A DNA stretch of 64,000 nt, from assembly GCA_963812945.1 (NCBI GenBank), contig CAWEXD010000010.1:124001-188000 (forward strand), read 5' to 3'. How positions within the stretch are numbered: position 1 is the first letter of the stretch; each line of letters opens with the position of its first letter. Below are positions 15,947 to 23,532 of the stretch, one piece after another. The position numbers and the translations under genes were made by a program. The stretch comes from DASRDR01 sp963812945 [NCBI: uncultured Candidatus Rokubacteria bacterium]. GTDB taxonomy: Bacteria; Methylomirabilota; Methylomirabilia; Rokubacteriales. Under the pieces are notes generated by a model that ran no database searches, was not told the DNA's origin, and worked only from the letters and a program-made list of their open reading frames with translations.

Positions 15947-16489
15947 TCATGGTCGGGCCGCCGCGGTCTCCGCCACCGCTTTCATCTGCGCCAAGCCCTG
16001 CTCGAAGTCCCCGCCGATCATCCGGTCCATGTTCATGAAGAGGCACATCACCTTCATCATGAAGTTGTGCCGGCCGGTCAGGCTCCACGTCACGGCGGTC
16101 CGACTGCCGGCGGGCTCGAACGCGAACTCCGCGGTGCTGGTGGCCTTGAAGGGCTTCTCGAACTCCAGCCGGATTCGGATCAGGTCGTTCGGCTGGCTTT
16201 CGGTGATCGTCGTGCGCCCTTCGCCGACCTCCTTGTTGCCGGACCACGCATAGACGGCGCCGACGCCCGTCGGCGCTCCCTCGTACGTCTTCCGCATCGC
16301 GGGATCGCGCTTTTCGTACGGGGACCACGCGGCCCACTTCCGGAAGTCGTTCACCTGCGTGAACACCAGGGGCGGGGGCGCGGCGATCGTGATCGTCCGC
16401 GACACGCGGAACTCGGACGGCCGCCGGGCCACGACGATGCCCAAGCCGGCCACGACCGCCCCGATGGCGGCAAGAATCCCCGTCAGCAT
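15947..16489 (-). CDS. SRPBCC family protein (polyketide-cyclase-like) with N-terminal membrane helix
   Basis: 180 residues. An N-terminal hydrophobic helix (2-21) is followed by an SRPBCC fold: FRVSRTITIAAPPPLVFTQV, then WAAWSPYEKRDPAMRKTYEG, which is the W-x-x-WSP-hallmark of the polyketide cyclase 2/START-like group found beside DGPF and sigma-factor genes. Function is unassigned. It sits 11 nt after the MoaD-like gene and 25 nt before doxX, in the operon under the ECF42-type promoter. Confidence 0.82.
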   Translation of the reverse strand: MLTGILAAIGAVVAGLGIVVARRPSEFRVSRTITIAAPPPLVFTQVNDFRKWAAWSPYEKRDPAMRKTYEGAPTGVGAVYAWSGNKEVGEGRTTITESQPNDLIRIRLEFEKPFKATSTAEFAFEPAGSRTAVTWSLTGRHNFMMKVMCLFMNMDRMIGGDFEQGLAQMKAVAETAAARP

Positions 16490-16500
16490 TCCCGATTCTC

Positions 16501-16797
16501 CTAGCCGCCCGCGATGGCGCCCACGACCAGGAAGGGCTCGGCCCCTCGCGCGACCGCGTCGGGCAGCGGCGTATCGGGCGACTCGTGCGACAGATCCCCC
16601 TCGCAGGCGAAAAATCGCACGAACGCCCGGCGCTCGTGGGTGACATGGTCGCGGACCGTCCCGCGCAGCATCGGATACTTGGCCTCCAGCGCGTCGAGGA
16701 CCCCGCGCAGCGTCACCGGACCCTCGACGTGAAGCGTCACCTCCCCTTCGACGCGCGCGAGCGTCCGCAGATGCGCGGGAAGCACGACTCGGATCAT
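16501..16797 (-). CDS. MoaD/ThiS-type ubiquitin-like protein
   Basis: 98 residues starting at the ATG that overlaps the propeller gene stop (ATGA). It has a beta-grasp pattern ([31 protein letters not shown]) and ends in the exposed Gly-Gly tail (VVGAIAGG) that such proteins need for adenylation and thiocarboxylation. Canonical MoaD donates sulfur for molybdopterin. Here no MoaE, E1 enzyme or cofactor gene is near; the partner is instead the BNR-propeller gene. A role as sulfur carrier or protein modifier is possible but unproven. Confidence 0.82.
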   Translation of the reverse strand: MIRVVLPAHLRTLARVEGEVTLHVEGPVTLRGVLDALEAKYPMLRGTVRDHVTHERRAFVRFFACEGDLSHESPDTPLPDAVARGAEPFLVVGAIAGG

Positions 16798-17981
16798 CGC
16801 AGGGTCTGGACCTCCACCGACACGACGCTCGGCAGGTCCCGGACGATCGGCGTCCAGCGGTCCCCGGCGTCGGCCGAGGCGTACACCTGCCCGCCGGTGG
16901 TGCCGAAGTACACGCCGCACGGGTCGAACGAATCCACGGCCATCGCGTCGCGCAGCACGTTGACGTAGCAGTTGCGCTGCGGCAGGCCGTTCGTGAGGGC
17001 CTCCCACTCGCCGCCGCCCGTCCGGCTGCGGTACACGCGCAGCTTGCCGTCCGGCGGATAGTGCAGCGAGTCGCTCGTGATCGGGACGACGTAGACGGTC
17101 TCCGGCTCGTGCGCGTGCACCTCGATGGGAAAGCCGAAGTCGGTCGGCAGGTTCCCGCTGATCTCTCGCCACGACTCCCCGGCGTCGTCGCTGCGCATGA
17201 CGTCCCAGTGCTTCTGCATGAACAGGACGTCCGGGCGCGACGGGTTCATCGCGATGCGGTGCACGCAGTGGCCGACCTCGGCCGTCGGGTTCGGGATGTA
17301 CAGCGAATGAAGGCCCCGATTGATCGGCCGCCAGGTCTTTCCCGCGTCGTCGGTGCGGAACGTGCCCGCCGCCGAGATGGCGACGAAGATCCGCCCGGGA
17401 TGGCGCGGATCGAGGAGGATCGTGTGCAGACACATCCCCCCGGCGCCCGGCTGCCAGGAGGGCCCCGAGCCGTGGCCGCGCAGTCCGGCGAGCTCCCGCC
17501 ACGTCGTGCCCCCGTCGGTCGAGCGGAACAGGGCGGCGTCCTCGACCCCGGCGTAGACGGTGTCCGGATCGGTGAGCGACGGCTCCAGATGCCAGACGCG
17601 CTTGAACTCCCAGGGATGCGGCGTGCCGTCGTACCACTGGTGCGTGGTGAGTGGCTTGCCGGTCCCGGGCGAGGTGTCGTAGAGGAAGTTGTTGCTCTCG
17701 CCCTTGGGCATGCCCTCCGGGGTGGTGGTCGGCTCGCCAGGGGGCGTTCCGGGTTGGAACCAGGTCTTGCCGCCGTCGTCCGAGCGCTGAATGATCTGCC
17801 CGAACCAGCCGCTGGACTGGGACGCATACAGCCGATTCGGATCCGCGGGCGATCCCTTGAGGTGGTAGATCTCCCAGCCGGCGAAGTGGGGCCCGCTGAC
17901 GTCCCACACCTCGCGCTTGGCGTCCGACGTCAGGACGAACGCCCCCTTGCGCGTTCCCACCAGAACCCGTACCTCACTCAT
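16794..17981 (-). CDS. BNR/Asp-box beta-propeller protein (sialidase-like fold)
   Basis: 395 residues built of repeated Asp-boxes: [32 protein letters not shown] and SADAGDRW, one per propeller blade, with blade starts such as [14 protein letters not shown]. Sialidase catalytic Arg/Tyr residues cannot be recognised, so a binding or scaffolding role is as likely as hydrolysis. There is no signal peptide, which suggests a cytoplasmic protein. It is translationally coupled to the MoaD-like gene, a pairing I recall from other genomes. An ECF42-type promoter (TGTCGA-N16-CGAC) ends 70 nt upstream, making this the head of the propeller-MoaD-SRPBCC-DoxX operon. Confidence 0.82.
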   Translation of the reverse strand: MSEVRVLVGTRKGAFVLTSDAKREVWDVSGPHFAGWEIYHLKGSPADPNRLYASQSSGWFGQIIQRSDDGGKTWFQPGTPPGEPTTTPEGMPKGESNNFLYDTSPGTGKPLTTHQWYDGTPHPWEFKRVWHLEPSLTDPDTVYAGVEDAALFRSTDGGTTWRELAGLRGHGSGPSWQPGAGGMCLHTILLDPRHPGRIFVAISAAGTFRTDDAGKTWRPINRGLHSLYIPNPTAEVGHCVHRIAMNPSRPDVLFMQKHWDVMRSDDAGESWREISGNLPTDFGFPIEVHAHEPETVYVVPITSDSLHYPPDGKLRVYRSRTGGGEWEALTNGLPQRNCYVNVLRDAMAVDSFDPCGVYFGTTGGQVYASADAGDRWTPIVRDLPSVVSVEVQTLR

Positions 17982-18051
17982 CCTTGGTCCTCCCGACCTT
18001 TCGCGATCGTTTCACTCGGCCGGCGTTCCGCCCGCCTTCACCCACTGTATA

Positions 18052-18077
18052 GTCGAACGAGCGGCCCGTGATCGACA
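18052..18077 (-). promoter_or_regulatory. ECF42-type promoter P1 (propeller operon)
   Basis: Minus strand: TGTCGA (18077-18072), 16-nt spacer, CGACTA beginning at 18055. It lies 70 nt before the GTG/ATG region of the propeller gene. The elements match the TGTCGA / CGA(T/C) promoter described for ECF42 sigma factors and three other copies in this window. Confidence 0.7.
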
Positions 18078-18204
18078 AGCGGCCGGCCCGCCCGGATCGG
18101 GTGGCCCGCGCGCCCGTTCGGGGCGCGGCGCGACAGAATGGCGCTTGCGCCTCCTCGCTCGTAGGCCGGCCGCGGCGGCCCGCCGCGGCTTCGGTCTGGC
18201 CCGC

Positions 18205-18231
18205 TGTCGATTCCGGGCGTGCCCGAGCGAC
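18205..18231 (+). promoter_or_regulatory. ECF42-type promoter P2 (DGPF protein 1 operon)
   Basis: TGTCGA (18205-18210), 17-nt spacer, CGAC (18228-18231), 40 nt before the ATG at 18272. Same elements as P1, P3 and P4. Confidence 0.72.
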
Positions 18232-18271
18232 AAGCTGGTGGGCCCGGCCTGGCGCCGACGAGGAGGGAACG

Positions 18272-18628
18272 ATGAAGTACCTGTGCCTGGTCTATTTCGA
18301 CGAGAAGAACCTGGACGCCCTGTCCACGAGCGAGTGGACCGCGCTCACCGGCGAGTGCCTCGCCTACGGCGAGGGGATTCGACAGAACGGCCACTACCTC
18401 GCCGCCGAGGCCCTCCAGCCGGTTCGCACGGCCACGACCCTCCGCGTCCGGGACGGCAAGCTGTCGACGACCGACGGCCCCTTCGCCGAGACGAAGGAGC
18501 AGCTGGGCGGGTTCTACCTCATCGACGCCCGGGATCTGAACGAGGCCATCCAGGTGGCCTCGGGGATCCCGCCGGCGCGCCTGGGGAGCATCGAGGTCCG
18601 GCCGATCCGAGAGCTCACACAGCGGTAG
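18272..18628 (+). CDS. YCII-related DGPF-motif protein 1
   Basis: 118 residues from the ATG at 18272, with GAGGAGG 6 nt upstream. It has the MKYLCLVYFDE start and the defining STTDGPFAETKEQLGGFYLI segment (about 67-86) of the DGPF/YCII family, small dimeric alpha+beta proteins. Family members neighbour ECF42 sigma factors across many phyla; their biochemical role is unknown. It sits behind promoter P2, followed 15 nt later by a DUF1428 gene. It is about 70% identical by eye to DGPF protein 2 at 20208, a likely local duplication. Confidence 0.92.
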   Translation: MKYLCLVYFDEKNLDALSTSEWTALTGECLAYGEGIRQNGHYLAAEALQPVRTATTLRVRDGKLSTTDGPFAETKEQLGGFYLIDARDLNEAIQVASGIPPARLGSIEVRPIRELTQR

Positions 18629-18643
18629 CCCGAGGAGGAACCG

Positions 18644-19003
18644 ATGCTCTACGTCGATGGTTTCCTGGTGCCGGTACCGAGGAAGAACCTGGAAGCGTAT
18701 CTCCGGATGTCCCGGAAGGCGGGCCGGATCTGGCGGGAGCACGGCGCCCTCGAGTACCGGGAGTCCGCGGGCGACGACCTCAGGGTCAAGTGGGGGGCCC
18801 GCTTCCCGCGAGTGGCCAAGGCCAAGCCGGGCGAGACGGTGTTCTTCTCGTGGATCGTCTACCGGTCCCGCGCGCACCGTGATCGGGTCAATGCCCGGGT
18901 CATGAAGGACCCCCGGCTGGCCAGCATGATGGATCCGAAGTCGATGCCCTTCGACATGAAGCGCATGTCCTACGGCGGGTTCAAGGTCCTGGTCGACGTC
19001 TAG
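18644..19003 (+). CDS. DUF1428 (YbaA-like) family protein
   Basis: 119 residues: MLYVDGFLVPVPRKNLEAY at the start, WREHGALEYRES, and KDPRLASMMDPKSMPFDMKRM near 87-107 are typical of DUF1428, a small dimeric alpha/beta-barrel (ABM-like) family without known reaction. GAGGAG precedes the ATG. It shares a transcript with DGPF protein 1 (15-nt gap) and so probably belongs to the ECF42 regulon. ABM-like and YCII folds are related ferredoxin-like barrels. Confidence 0.88.
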   Translation: MLYVDGFLVPVPRKNLEAYLRMSRKAGRIWREHGALEYRESAGDDLRVKWGARFPRVAKAKPGETVFFSWIVYRSRAHRDRVNARVMKDPRLASMMDPKSMPFDMKRMSYGGFKVLVDV

Positions 19004-19040
19004 GCTAAATGCAACTGAGCCCAGAGGGGGTTGGCTAAGG

Positions 19041-19538
19041 ATGCAACCACAGGATGTCACCCGAGTGCTTAGCGATCCGCTGGCACAAGAGCTAATGCAA
19101 TCCAGTATTCCGGCGCGGTTGGCATACCTGGGACCCGACGGATTTCCGCGCGCGATCCCGATTGGTTTCCACTGGAACGGTGTTCAGTTTGTGCTTTGTA
19201 CGGTTCCGCACGCGCCCAAAGTGTCGGCACTGAAAGCAAACCCGAAGGTGGCATTTACCGTTGATACGAACGCTTTCCCGCCGCATGTCTTGCTCGTGCG
19301 AGGTACCGTCGCCATCGATATCGTGGATGGCGTACCGCCCGAATACCTCGCTGCATCTAGAAAGGTTGTCGGATCCGACCAATGGGATGCTTTTGAGGCG
19401 CAGGTGCGCGCGATGTACAAGCGGATGGCTCGTATTGAGATCACGCCGCTTTGGGCCAAGTTGTTGGACTTTCAGACGCGATTTCCAACTCCAATCGAGA
19501 AGTTGATCCGCGGGGCGAGCCAATTGAATCCCGGCTAG
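19041..19538 (+). CDS. Pyridoxamine-5'-phosphate-oxidase-like flavin/F420-type protein, atypical base composition
   Basis: 165 residues with a split-barrel pattern: PARLAYLGPDGFPRAIPIGF and HAPKVSALKANPKVAFTVDT match PPOX-class FMN- or F420-binding proteins, which reduce or bind small molecules. The gene is visibly AT-richer than the rest: three hand-counted 60-nt lines (19081, 19201, 19381) give 55-60% GC against roughly 70% around it. Codons such as GCA, TTG, AAG and GAT are also commoner. The low-GC stretch begins right after the DUF1428 stop. This points to acquisition from another genome, inserted inside the ECF42 cluster. No ECF42 promoter precedes it. Confidence 0.82.
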   Translation: MQPQDVTRVLSDPLAQELMQSSIPARLAYLGPDGFPRAIPIGFHWNGVQFVLCTVPHAPKVSALKANPKVAFTVDTNAFPPHVLLVRGTVAIDIVDGVPPEYLAASRKVVGSDQWDAFEAQVRAMYKRMARIEITPLWAKLLDFQTRFPTPIEKLIRGASQLNPG

Positions 19539-19597
19539 GAACCCCGAACGAGGGGGCGGCGCCCACCCGGGCGGCCGGCGCCCCCATCGTGGCGCGG

Positions 19598-19993
19598 TCA
19601 GGCGGCCTTCTCGTCGGTCTCCCAGATCGCGAAGACGTTCCCCTCGGTGTCCGTCAGGTAGGCGAACCAGCCCATGCCCTTCACCGGCGTCTTCGGCATG
19701 TACTCCTTCGCCCCCAGGCGCTTGGCCTTCCGGACGTATTCGTCCACGCTCTCGACGCCGACGTAGTTGACGGGTGGATGCTCGGGGTGCTGTCGGCGCA
19801 TCAGCCCGCCGTTCACGCCGGGCCGGGCGGGGTGGCCCTTCGCGTCCCTCGGGACGGTGGAGATCAGCCAGTACTCGGGGCCCCCTTCGGACTCGAACTT
19901 CTGGATGTCCCACCCGAACAGCTCGCGGTAGAACTGCGTCGCGCGCTCGGGGTTGTCCGCCGGGATCTCGAAGTGCACGATCGTGTGATCCAT
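19598..19993 (-). CDS. VOC (glyoxalase/bleomycin-resistance) family protein
   Basis: 131 residues from the ATG at 19993, after GAGGAGGGGATC. It begins DHTIVHFEIPADNPERATQFY and ends in YLTDTEGNVFAIWE, the paired beta-alpha-beta pattern of VOC proteins. His and Glu positions compatible with one metal site are present (H in VHFE, E in AIWE). Substrate is unknown. The gene points away from DGPF protein 2 and has its own minus-strand TGTCGA-N17-CGAC element (20077-20103), making it a probable ECF42 regulon member. VOC genes are among the frequent neighbours of DGPF genes. Confidence 0.87.
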   Translation of the reverse strand: MDHTIVHFEIPADNPERATQFYRELFGWDIQKFESEGGPEYWLISTVPRDAKGHPARPGVNGGLMRRQHPEHPPVNYVGVESVDEYVRKAKRLGAKEYMPKTPVKGMGWFAYLTDTEGNVFAIWETDEKAA

Positions 19994-20076
19994 GATCCCC
20001 TCCTCTGGGCAGCCATTCGCCGTCCTGCCATGGCCCGCCATGGCCGTCCGGGCCCGGGTGGCTCCGTCACTCCATG

Positions 20077-20103
20077 GTCGAGCGGGGGCCCGCGGATTCG
20101 ACA
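20077..20103 (-). promoter_or_regulatory. ECF42-type promoter P3 (VOC gene)
   Basis: Minus strand: TGTCGA (20103-20098), 17-nt spacer, CGAC (20080-20077), 83 nt before the ATG at 19993. It lies back-to-back with P4, 35 bp apart. Confidence 0.65.
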
Positions 20104-20138
20104 CACCCCGCCAGGTCCCCCTTCCCCCGCGGCCCCGC

Positions 20139-20164
20139 TGTCGATCTCGGCTCCACGCAACGAC
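20139..20164 (+). promoter_or_regulatory. ECF42-type promoter P4 (DGPF protein 2 and sigma gene)
   Basis: TGTCGA (20139-20144), 16-nt spacer, CGACTA from 20161, 43 nt before the ATG at 20208. It implies that the sigma factor drives its own operon. Confidence 0.72.
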
Positions 20165-20207
20165 TATTGGGCGGCGATCGCCATTCCCCCGCGACGAGGA
20201 GGGAGCC

Positions 20208-20585
20208 ATGAAGTACATGTGCCTGGTCTACTATGACGAGAAGCAGCTGGAGGCCCTGTCGACGAGCGAGTACGACGCTCTCGTGGACGAGGTCCTCGCC
20301 TACCGCGACGTGCTCCGGAAGAGCGGCCACTACATCACCTCGGACGGCCTCGAGCCCGTCGAGACGGCCACGACGATCCGGATCCGGAACGGCCGGGTGT
20401 CCACCACCGACGGACCCTTCGCCGAGACGAAGGAGCAGCTCGGGGGGTTCATGCTCATCGAGGCCCGCGATCTGAACGACGCCATCCGCGTGGCCGCCCG
20501 GCTCCCGCCGATCCGGCTGGGCTGCGTCGAGGTGCGGCCCCTCCGGGAGCATGCCGTCCGCGCCGGGATGACCCGGCGCCCGTGA
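20208..20585 (+). CDS. YCII-related DGPF-motif protein 2
   Basis: 125 residues from the ATG at 20208 (GAGGAGGGAGCC upstream). MKYMCLVYYDEKQ and STTDGPFAETKEQLGGF mark it as a DGPF protein, close to protein 1. Its TGA overlaps the GTG of the ECF42 sigma gene (GTGA), so the two are translationally coupled, the standard arrangement for this sigma group. Promoter P4 lies 43 nt upstream. Biochemical role unknown. Confidence 0.93.
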   Translation: MKYMCLVYYDEKQLEALSTSEYDALVDEVLAYRDVLRKSGHYITSDGLEPVETATTIRIRNGRVSTTDGPFAETKEQLGGFMLIEARDLNDAIRVAARLPPIRLGCVEVRPLREHAVRAGMTRRP

Positions 20586-21871
20586 GCCACGACGCGGCCG
20601 GACGCGTGCACGAGCAGGTGGAGGCGGTCTACCGGACCGACTCGCGCCGCGTCCTGGCTACCCTGATCCGTCTGCTCGGTGACTTCGATCTCGCCGAGGA
20701 CGCTCTCCACGAGGCCTTCGCCGCCGCGGTGGAGCAATGGCCGCGGGATGGCACGCCGGCCAACCCCCGCGCCTGGCTCGTGTCGGCGGGCCGCTTCAAG
20801 GCCATCGACGCCTTGCGCCGGCGCGCCCGGTTCGACGCGTCGCTGACCGAGCTCGCCGAGCGGCTCGACGCCGACACGCCTGACCCCGGCGTCACCGGGG
20901 GCGACGACGCGGAGCTGGAGGACGACCGGCTGCGGCTGATCTTCACCTGCTGCCATCCGGCCCTGGCGCCGGACGCCCAGGTCGCCCTGACCCTCCGCGA
21001 GGTCTGCGGCCTCACGACCGAGGAGATCGCGCGGGCGTTCCTGGTCGCGGCGCCCACGGTGGCGCAGCGCATCGTGCGGGCAAAGGCGAAGATCCGCGAC
21101 GCGCGCATTCCCTATCAGGTGCCGTCCCGGACCGACCTGCCGGACCGGCTGGACAGCGTTCTCCACGTCATCTACCTCGTGTTCAACGAGGGGTACTTCG
21201 CGTCATCCGGCGCGTCGCTGACGCGCCACGACCTCTCCGGCGAGGCGATCCGCCTGGGCCGGCTCTTGACCGAGTGGCTCCCGGAGCCGGAAGCGGTGGG
21301 GCTCCTCGCCCTGATGCTGCTGCACGAGTCGCGGCGGCCCGCGCGCACCTCGCCGGAGGGGGACGTGGTCCTGCTGGAGGCCCAGGACCGCTCGCGCTGG
21401 AACCGGGATCAGATCGCGGAAGGATCCGCCCTGGTGGAGCGCGCGATGTCGTCGCGCCGGATCGGCCCGTACACGCTCCAGGCCGCGATCGCGGCGGTGC
21501 ACGCGCGGGCGCCCAGCGCGGCCGCCACGGACTGGGCCGAGATCGTCGGCTTCTACGACGTGCTCGTGCGCGCGGATCCGTCCCCCGTCGTCGAGCTCAA
21601 CCGCGCCGCGGCGGTGGCGATGCGCGACGGCCCCGGGGCGGGGATCGCGCTCATCGACGCCATCCTGGCGCGGGGCGACCTGGAGGACTACCAGCTGGCG
21701 CACTCGGCCCGGGCGGACCTGTGCCGGCGGCTCGGCCGGAACGCGGAGGCCCGCGCCTCCTACCAGCGGGCACTGAGCCTCACGCGCCAGGAGCCCGAGC
21801 GGCGGCTCCTCGAGCGACGGCTGCGCGAGCTGGGGAGCTCAGACATCGGGGGGGGCCCCGGCTCTGGCTAG
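20582..21871 (+). CDS. ECF42-group RNA polymerase sigma factor with C-terminal TPR-like extension
   Basis: 429 residues, twice the length of an ordinary ECF sigma. Region sigma2 (about 10-85: LLGDFDLAEDALHEAFAAAV, PRAWLVSAGRFKAID) and sigma4 (about 125-175: DRLRLIFTCCHPAL, LTTEEIARAFLVAAPTVAQR) are followed by ~230 helical residues (DUF6596 and TPR-like: YLVFNEGYFASSG, EIVGFYDVLVR, NRAAAVAM). That long extension and the coupled DGPF gene define group ECF42. No anti-sigma gene is present, as is usual for the group, and the extension is thought to regulate activity. Four matching promoters lie within 4 kb. Confidence 0.94.
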   Translation: MSHDAAGRVHEQVEAVYRTDSRRVLATLIRLLGDFDLAEDALHEAFAAAVEQWPRDGTPANPRAWLVSAGRFKAIDALRRRARFDASLTELAERLDADTPDPGVTGGDDAELEDDRLRLIFTCCHPALAPDAQVALTLREVCGLTTEEIARAFLVAAPTVAQRIVRAKAKIRDARIPYQVPSRTDLPDRLDSVLHVIYLVFNEGYFASSGASLTRHDLSGEAIRLGRLLTEWLPEPEAVGLLALMLLHESRRPARTSPEGDVVLLEAQDRSRWNRDQIAEGSALVERAMSSRRIGPYTLQAAIAAVHARAPSAAATDWAEIVGFYDVLVRADPSPVVELNRAAAVAMRDGPGAGIALIDAILARGDLEDYQLAHSARADLCRRLGRNAEARASYQRALSLTRQEPERRLLERRLRELGSSDIGGGPGSG

Positions 21872-21916
21872 ACATCCCGAGGCTGGCCTGTGCTGGCCTG
21901 GGGCCAGGAGGACGCG

Positions 21917-22258
21917 ATGAAATACCTCTGCTTGATCTGCGCCGAGACCGTGATGGAGCAGATGTCCGCGGCCGTCGCGAAACAGCATTACGAGGACTAC
22001 ACACGCTTCACCGCGGCCATTCGAAAGAGCCGCCACCTCGTCGCGGTCAACCGCCTGAAGCCGCCCCACGCCGCGACCACCATCCGCGTCCGGCATGGCA
22101 AGATCTCGACCACCGACGGGCCGTTCGTCGAGACCAAGGAGCAGCTGGGCGGCTACTACGTCATCGAGGCCAGGAATCGGCGCGAGGCGATCCGGGTGGC
22201 GCGCATCGGAGGCGGTCGTCAGGCCCGGCGGGCAGGACGTTCTCGCCGGCGCTCCTGA
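21917..22258 (+). CDS. YCII-related DGPF-motif protein 3, atypical C-terminus
   Basis: 113 residues from the ATG at 21917 (CAGGAGGACGCG upstream). It has MKYLCLICAETV and STTDGPFVETKEQLGGYYVI. After EAIRVA the usual ending (a hydrophobic strand such as VEVRPL) is replaced by an Arg/Gly-rich tail, GGGRQARRAGRSRRRS, so the 3' end may have been disrupted by a frameshift or replaced. It is more diverged than proteins 1 and 2 and lies 45 nt after the sigma gene without its own TGTCGA element, so it probably belongs to the P4 transcript. Confidence 0.78.
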   Translation: MKYLCLICAETVMEQMSAAVAKQHYEDYTRFTAAIRKSRHLVAVNRLKPPHAATTIRVRHGKISTTDGPFVETKEQLGGYYVIEARNRREAIRVARIGGGRQARRAGRSRRRS

Positions 22259-22399
22259 AGCGGGCCGGTCTCGATTCCGGCGTCGCGCCCATGCGGCGCC
22301 GGAATCGGCAGTGGCACGAGCGCCGGCCGTGAGGCACTTCCCGAGCGGCGTGGCCCCGCGCTACCCTTGCCTCCGCCAACGTGACGGCTGGAGGAAACC

Positions 22400-22534
22400 A
22401 TGCGCGCGGGGCGGCTCGGCGGGATCTCGAGAATCGGCATCGGGCGCGACGGGGCGGCCGCGGGGAGCGATCCCCACGGGCTTCGGCTGACCTGCCGTCA
22501 GGCTCCCCGGGAAGGCGCGGGCCAGGGAGCGTGA
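22400..22534 (+). CDS. Small ORF (44 aa) coupled to the cysteine-synthase homologue
   Basis: An ATG preceded by GGAGGAAACC opens a 44-codon frame, MRAGRLGGISRIGIGRDG onward, that ends in TGA overlapping the GTG start of the next gene (GTGA). The good RBS and the overlap suggest real translation, perhaps as a leader that couples expression of the downstream gene, whose own start has a weaker RBS. There is no recognisable domain, so it could be chance in GC-rich DNA. The 140 nt before it, back to 22259, hold nothing I can assign. Confidence 0.35.
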   Translation: MRAGRLGGISRIGIGRDGAAAGSDPHGLRLTCRQAPREGAGQGA

Positions 22535-23532
22535 GCGACCGCGTCGACGCCCGCCTCCTGGACCAGGTGGCGCCCTCGATCGTCGAGGTCATCGGCCGCA
22601 CGCCGGTCATCGAGCTCGCGCGACTGACCCGCGGGCGGCGGGGGCGGATCGTCGCGAAGCTCGACTACCTGAACCCGGGCTTCTCGAAGAAGGATCGGAT
22701 CGCCCGCGAGATCGTCGCCGAGGCGACCGCGTCGGGTGAGCTCCGGCCGGGCCAGAGCGTCGTCGAGCTGACCAGCGGCAACACCGGGACCGGGCTGGCC
22801 ATCGTCTGCGCCGTCCGTGGCCATCCGTTCGTGGCCGTGATGTCCGAGGGCAACAGCCGGGAGCGCGCCCGCATGATGCGGGCGCTCGGCGCCGAGGTGG
22901 TCCTGGTGCCCCAGGCGGCGGGCTCGCGGCCGGGGCAGGTGACCGGCGAGGATCTCGCGCTGGTCGACGTGCGGGCCCGGGCCCTCACCCGGGAGCGGGA
23001 CGCGTTCCGGGCCGACCAGTTCGTCCGCCGGGCGGGCCGGCTGGCCCACGAGCGCCACACGGGGCCCGAGCTGTGGGCCCAGACCGCGGGGCAGATCGAC
23101 GCCTTCTGCGACTTCGTCGGGACGGGCGGCACCTACGCGGGGGTCGCCGCCGCGCTGAAGGCCCGGCGGCCCTCGGTCCGCTGCTACGTGGTCGAGCCGG
23201 AGGGCGCGGCCACGCTCGCCCGTCACCCCGTCACCGATCCGCACCACCGCATCCAGGGCGGCGGCTATGCGATGCCGGAGCTCGAGCTGCTCCGCGACGT
23301 CCCCGTCGACGGCTATCTGCGCGTCGGCGACCTTGGCGCGATCGCCGTCGCCCGGCGGCTTGCGCGCGAGGAGGGAGTCTTCGCCGGCTTCTCGTCGGGG
23401 GCGGTCGTCGCCGCGGCGCTCGCGCTGCTCGACGGGCAGCATGCCGGCGGCACGGTCGCGGTCGTGCTGGCCGACTCCGGTCTGAAGTATCTGAGCACGG
23501 ATCTCTGGCCGGCCGACGACAACGAGCCATGA
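22531..23532 (+). CDS. PLP-dependent cysteine synthase family protein
   Basis: 333 residues from a GTG. It is a fold-type II PLP enzyme: VEVIGRTPVIELARL at the start and the lysine Schiff-base motif NPGFSKKDR near residue 45-53. ELTSGNTGTGLAIVCAVRG is the substrate loop, VGTGGTYAGVAAALK the phosphate-binding glycine loop, and GFSSGAVVAAAL the C-terminal serine motif. These are the hallmarks of O-acetylserine sulfhydrylase/cystathionine-beta-synthase-type enzymes. Whether the nucleophile is sulfide or another thiol or amine cannot be read. It overlaps the small ORF before it and the nucleotidyltransferase after it (ATGA). Confidence 0.9.
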   Translation: MSDRVDARLLDQVAPSIVEVIGRTPVIELARLTRGRRGRIVAKLDYLNPGFSKKDRIAREIVAEATASGELRPGQSVVELTSGNTGTGLAIVCAVRGHPFVAVMSEGNSRERARMMRALGAEVVLVPQAAGSRPGQVTGEDLALVDVRARALTRERDAFRADQFVRRAGRLAHERHTGPELWAQTAGQIDAFCDFVGTGGTYAGVAAALKARRPSVRCYVVEPEGAATLARHPVTDPHHRIQGGGYAMPELELLRDVPVDGYLRVGDLGAIAVARRLAREEGVFAGFSSGAVVAAALALLDGQHAGGTVAVVLADSGLKYLSTDLWPADDNEP

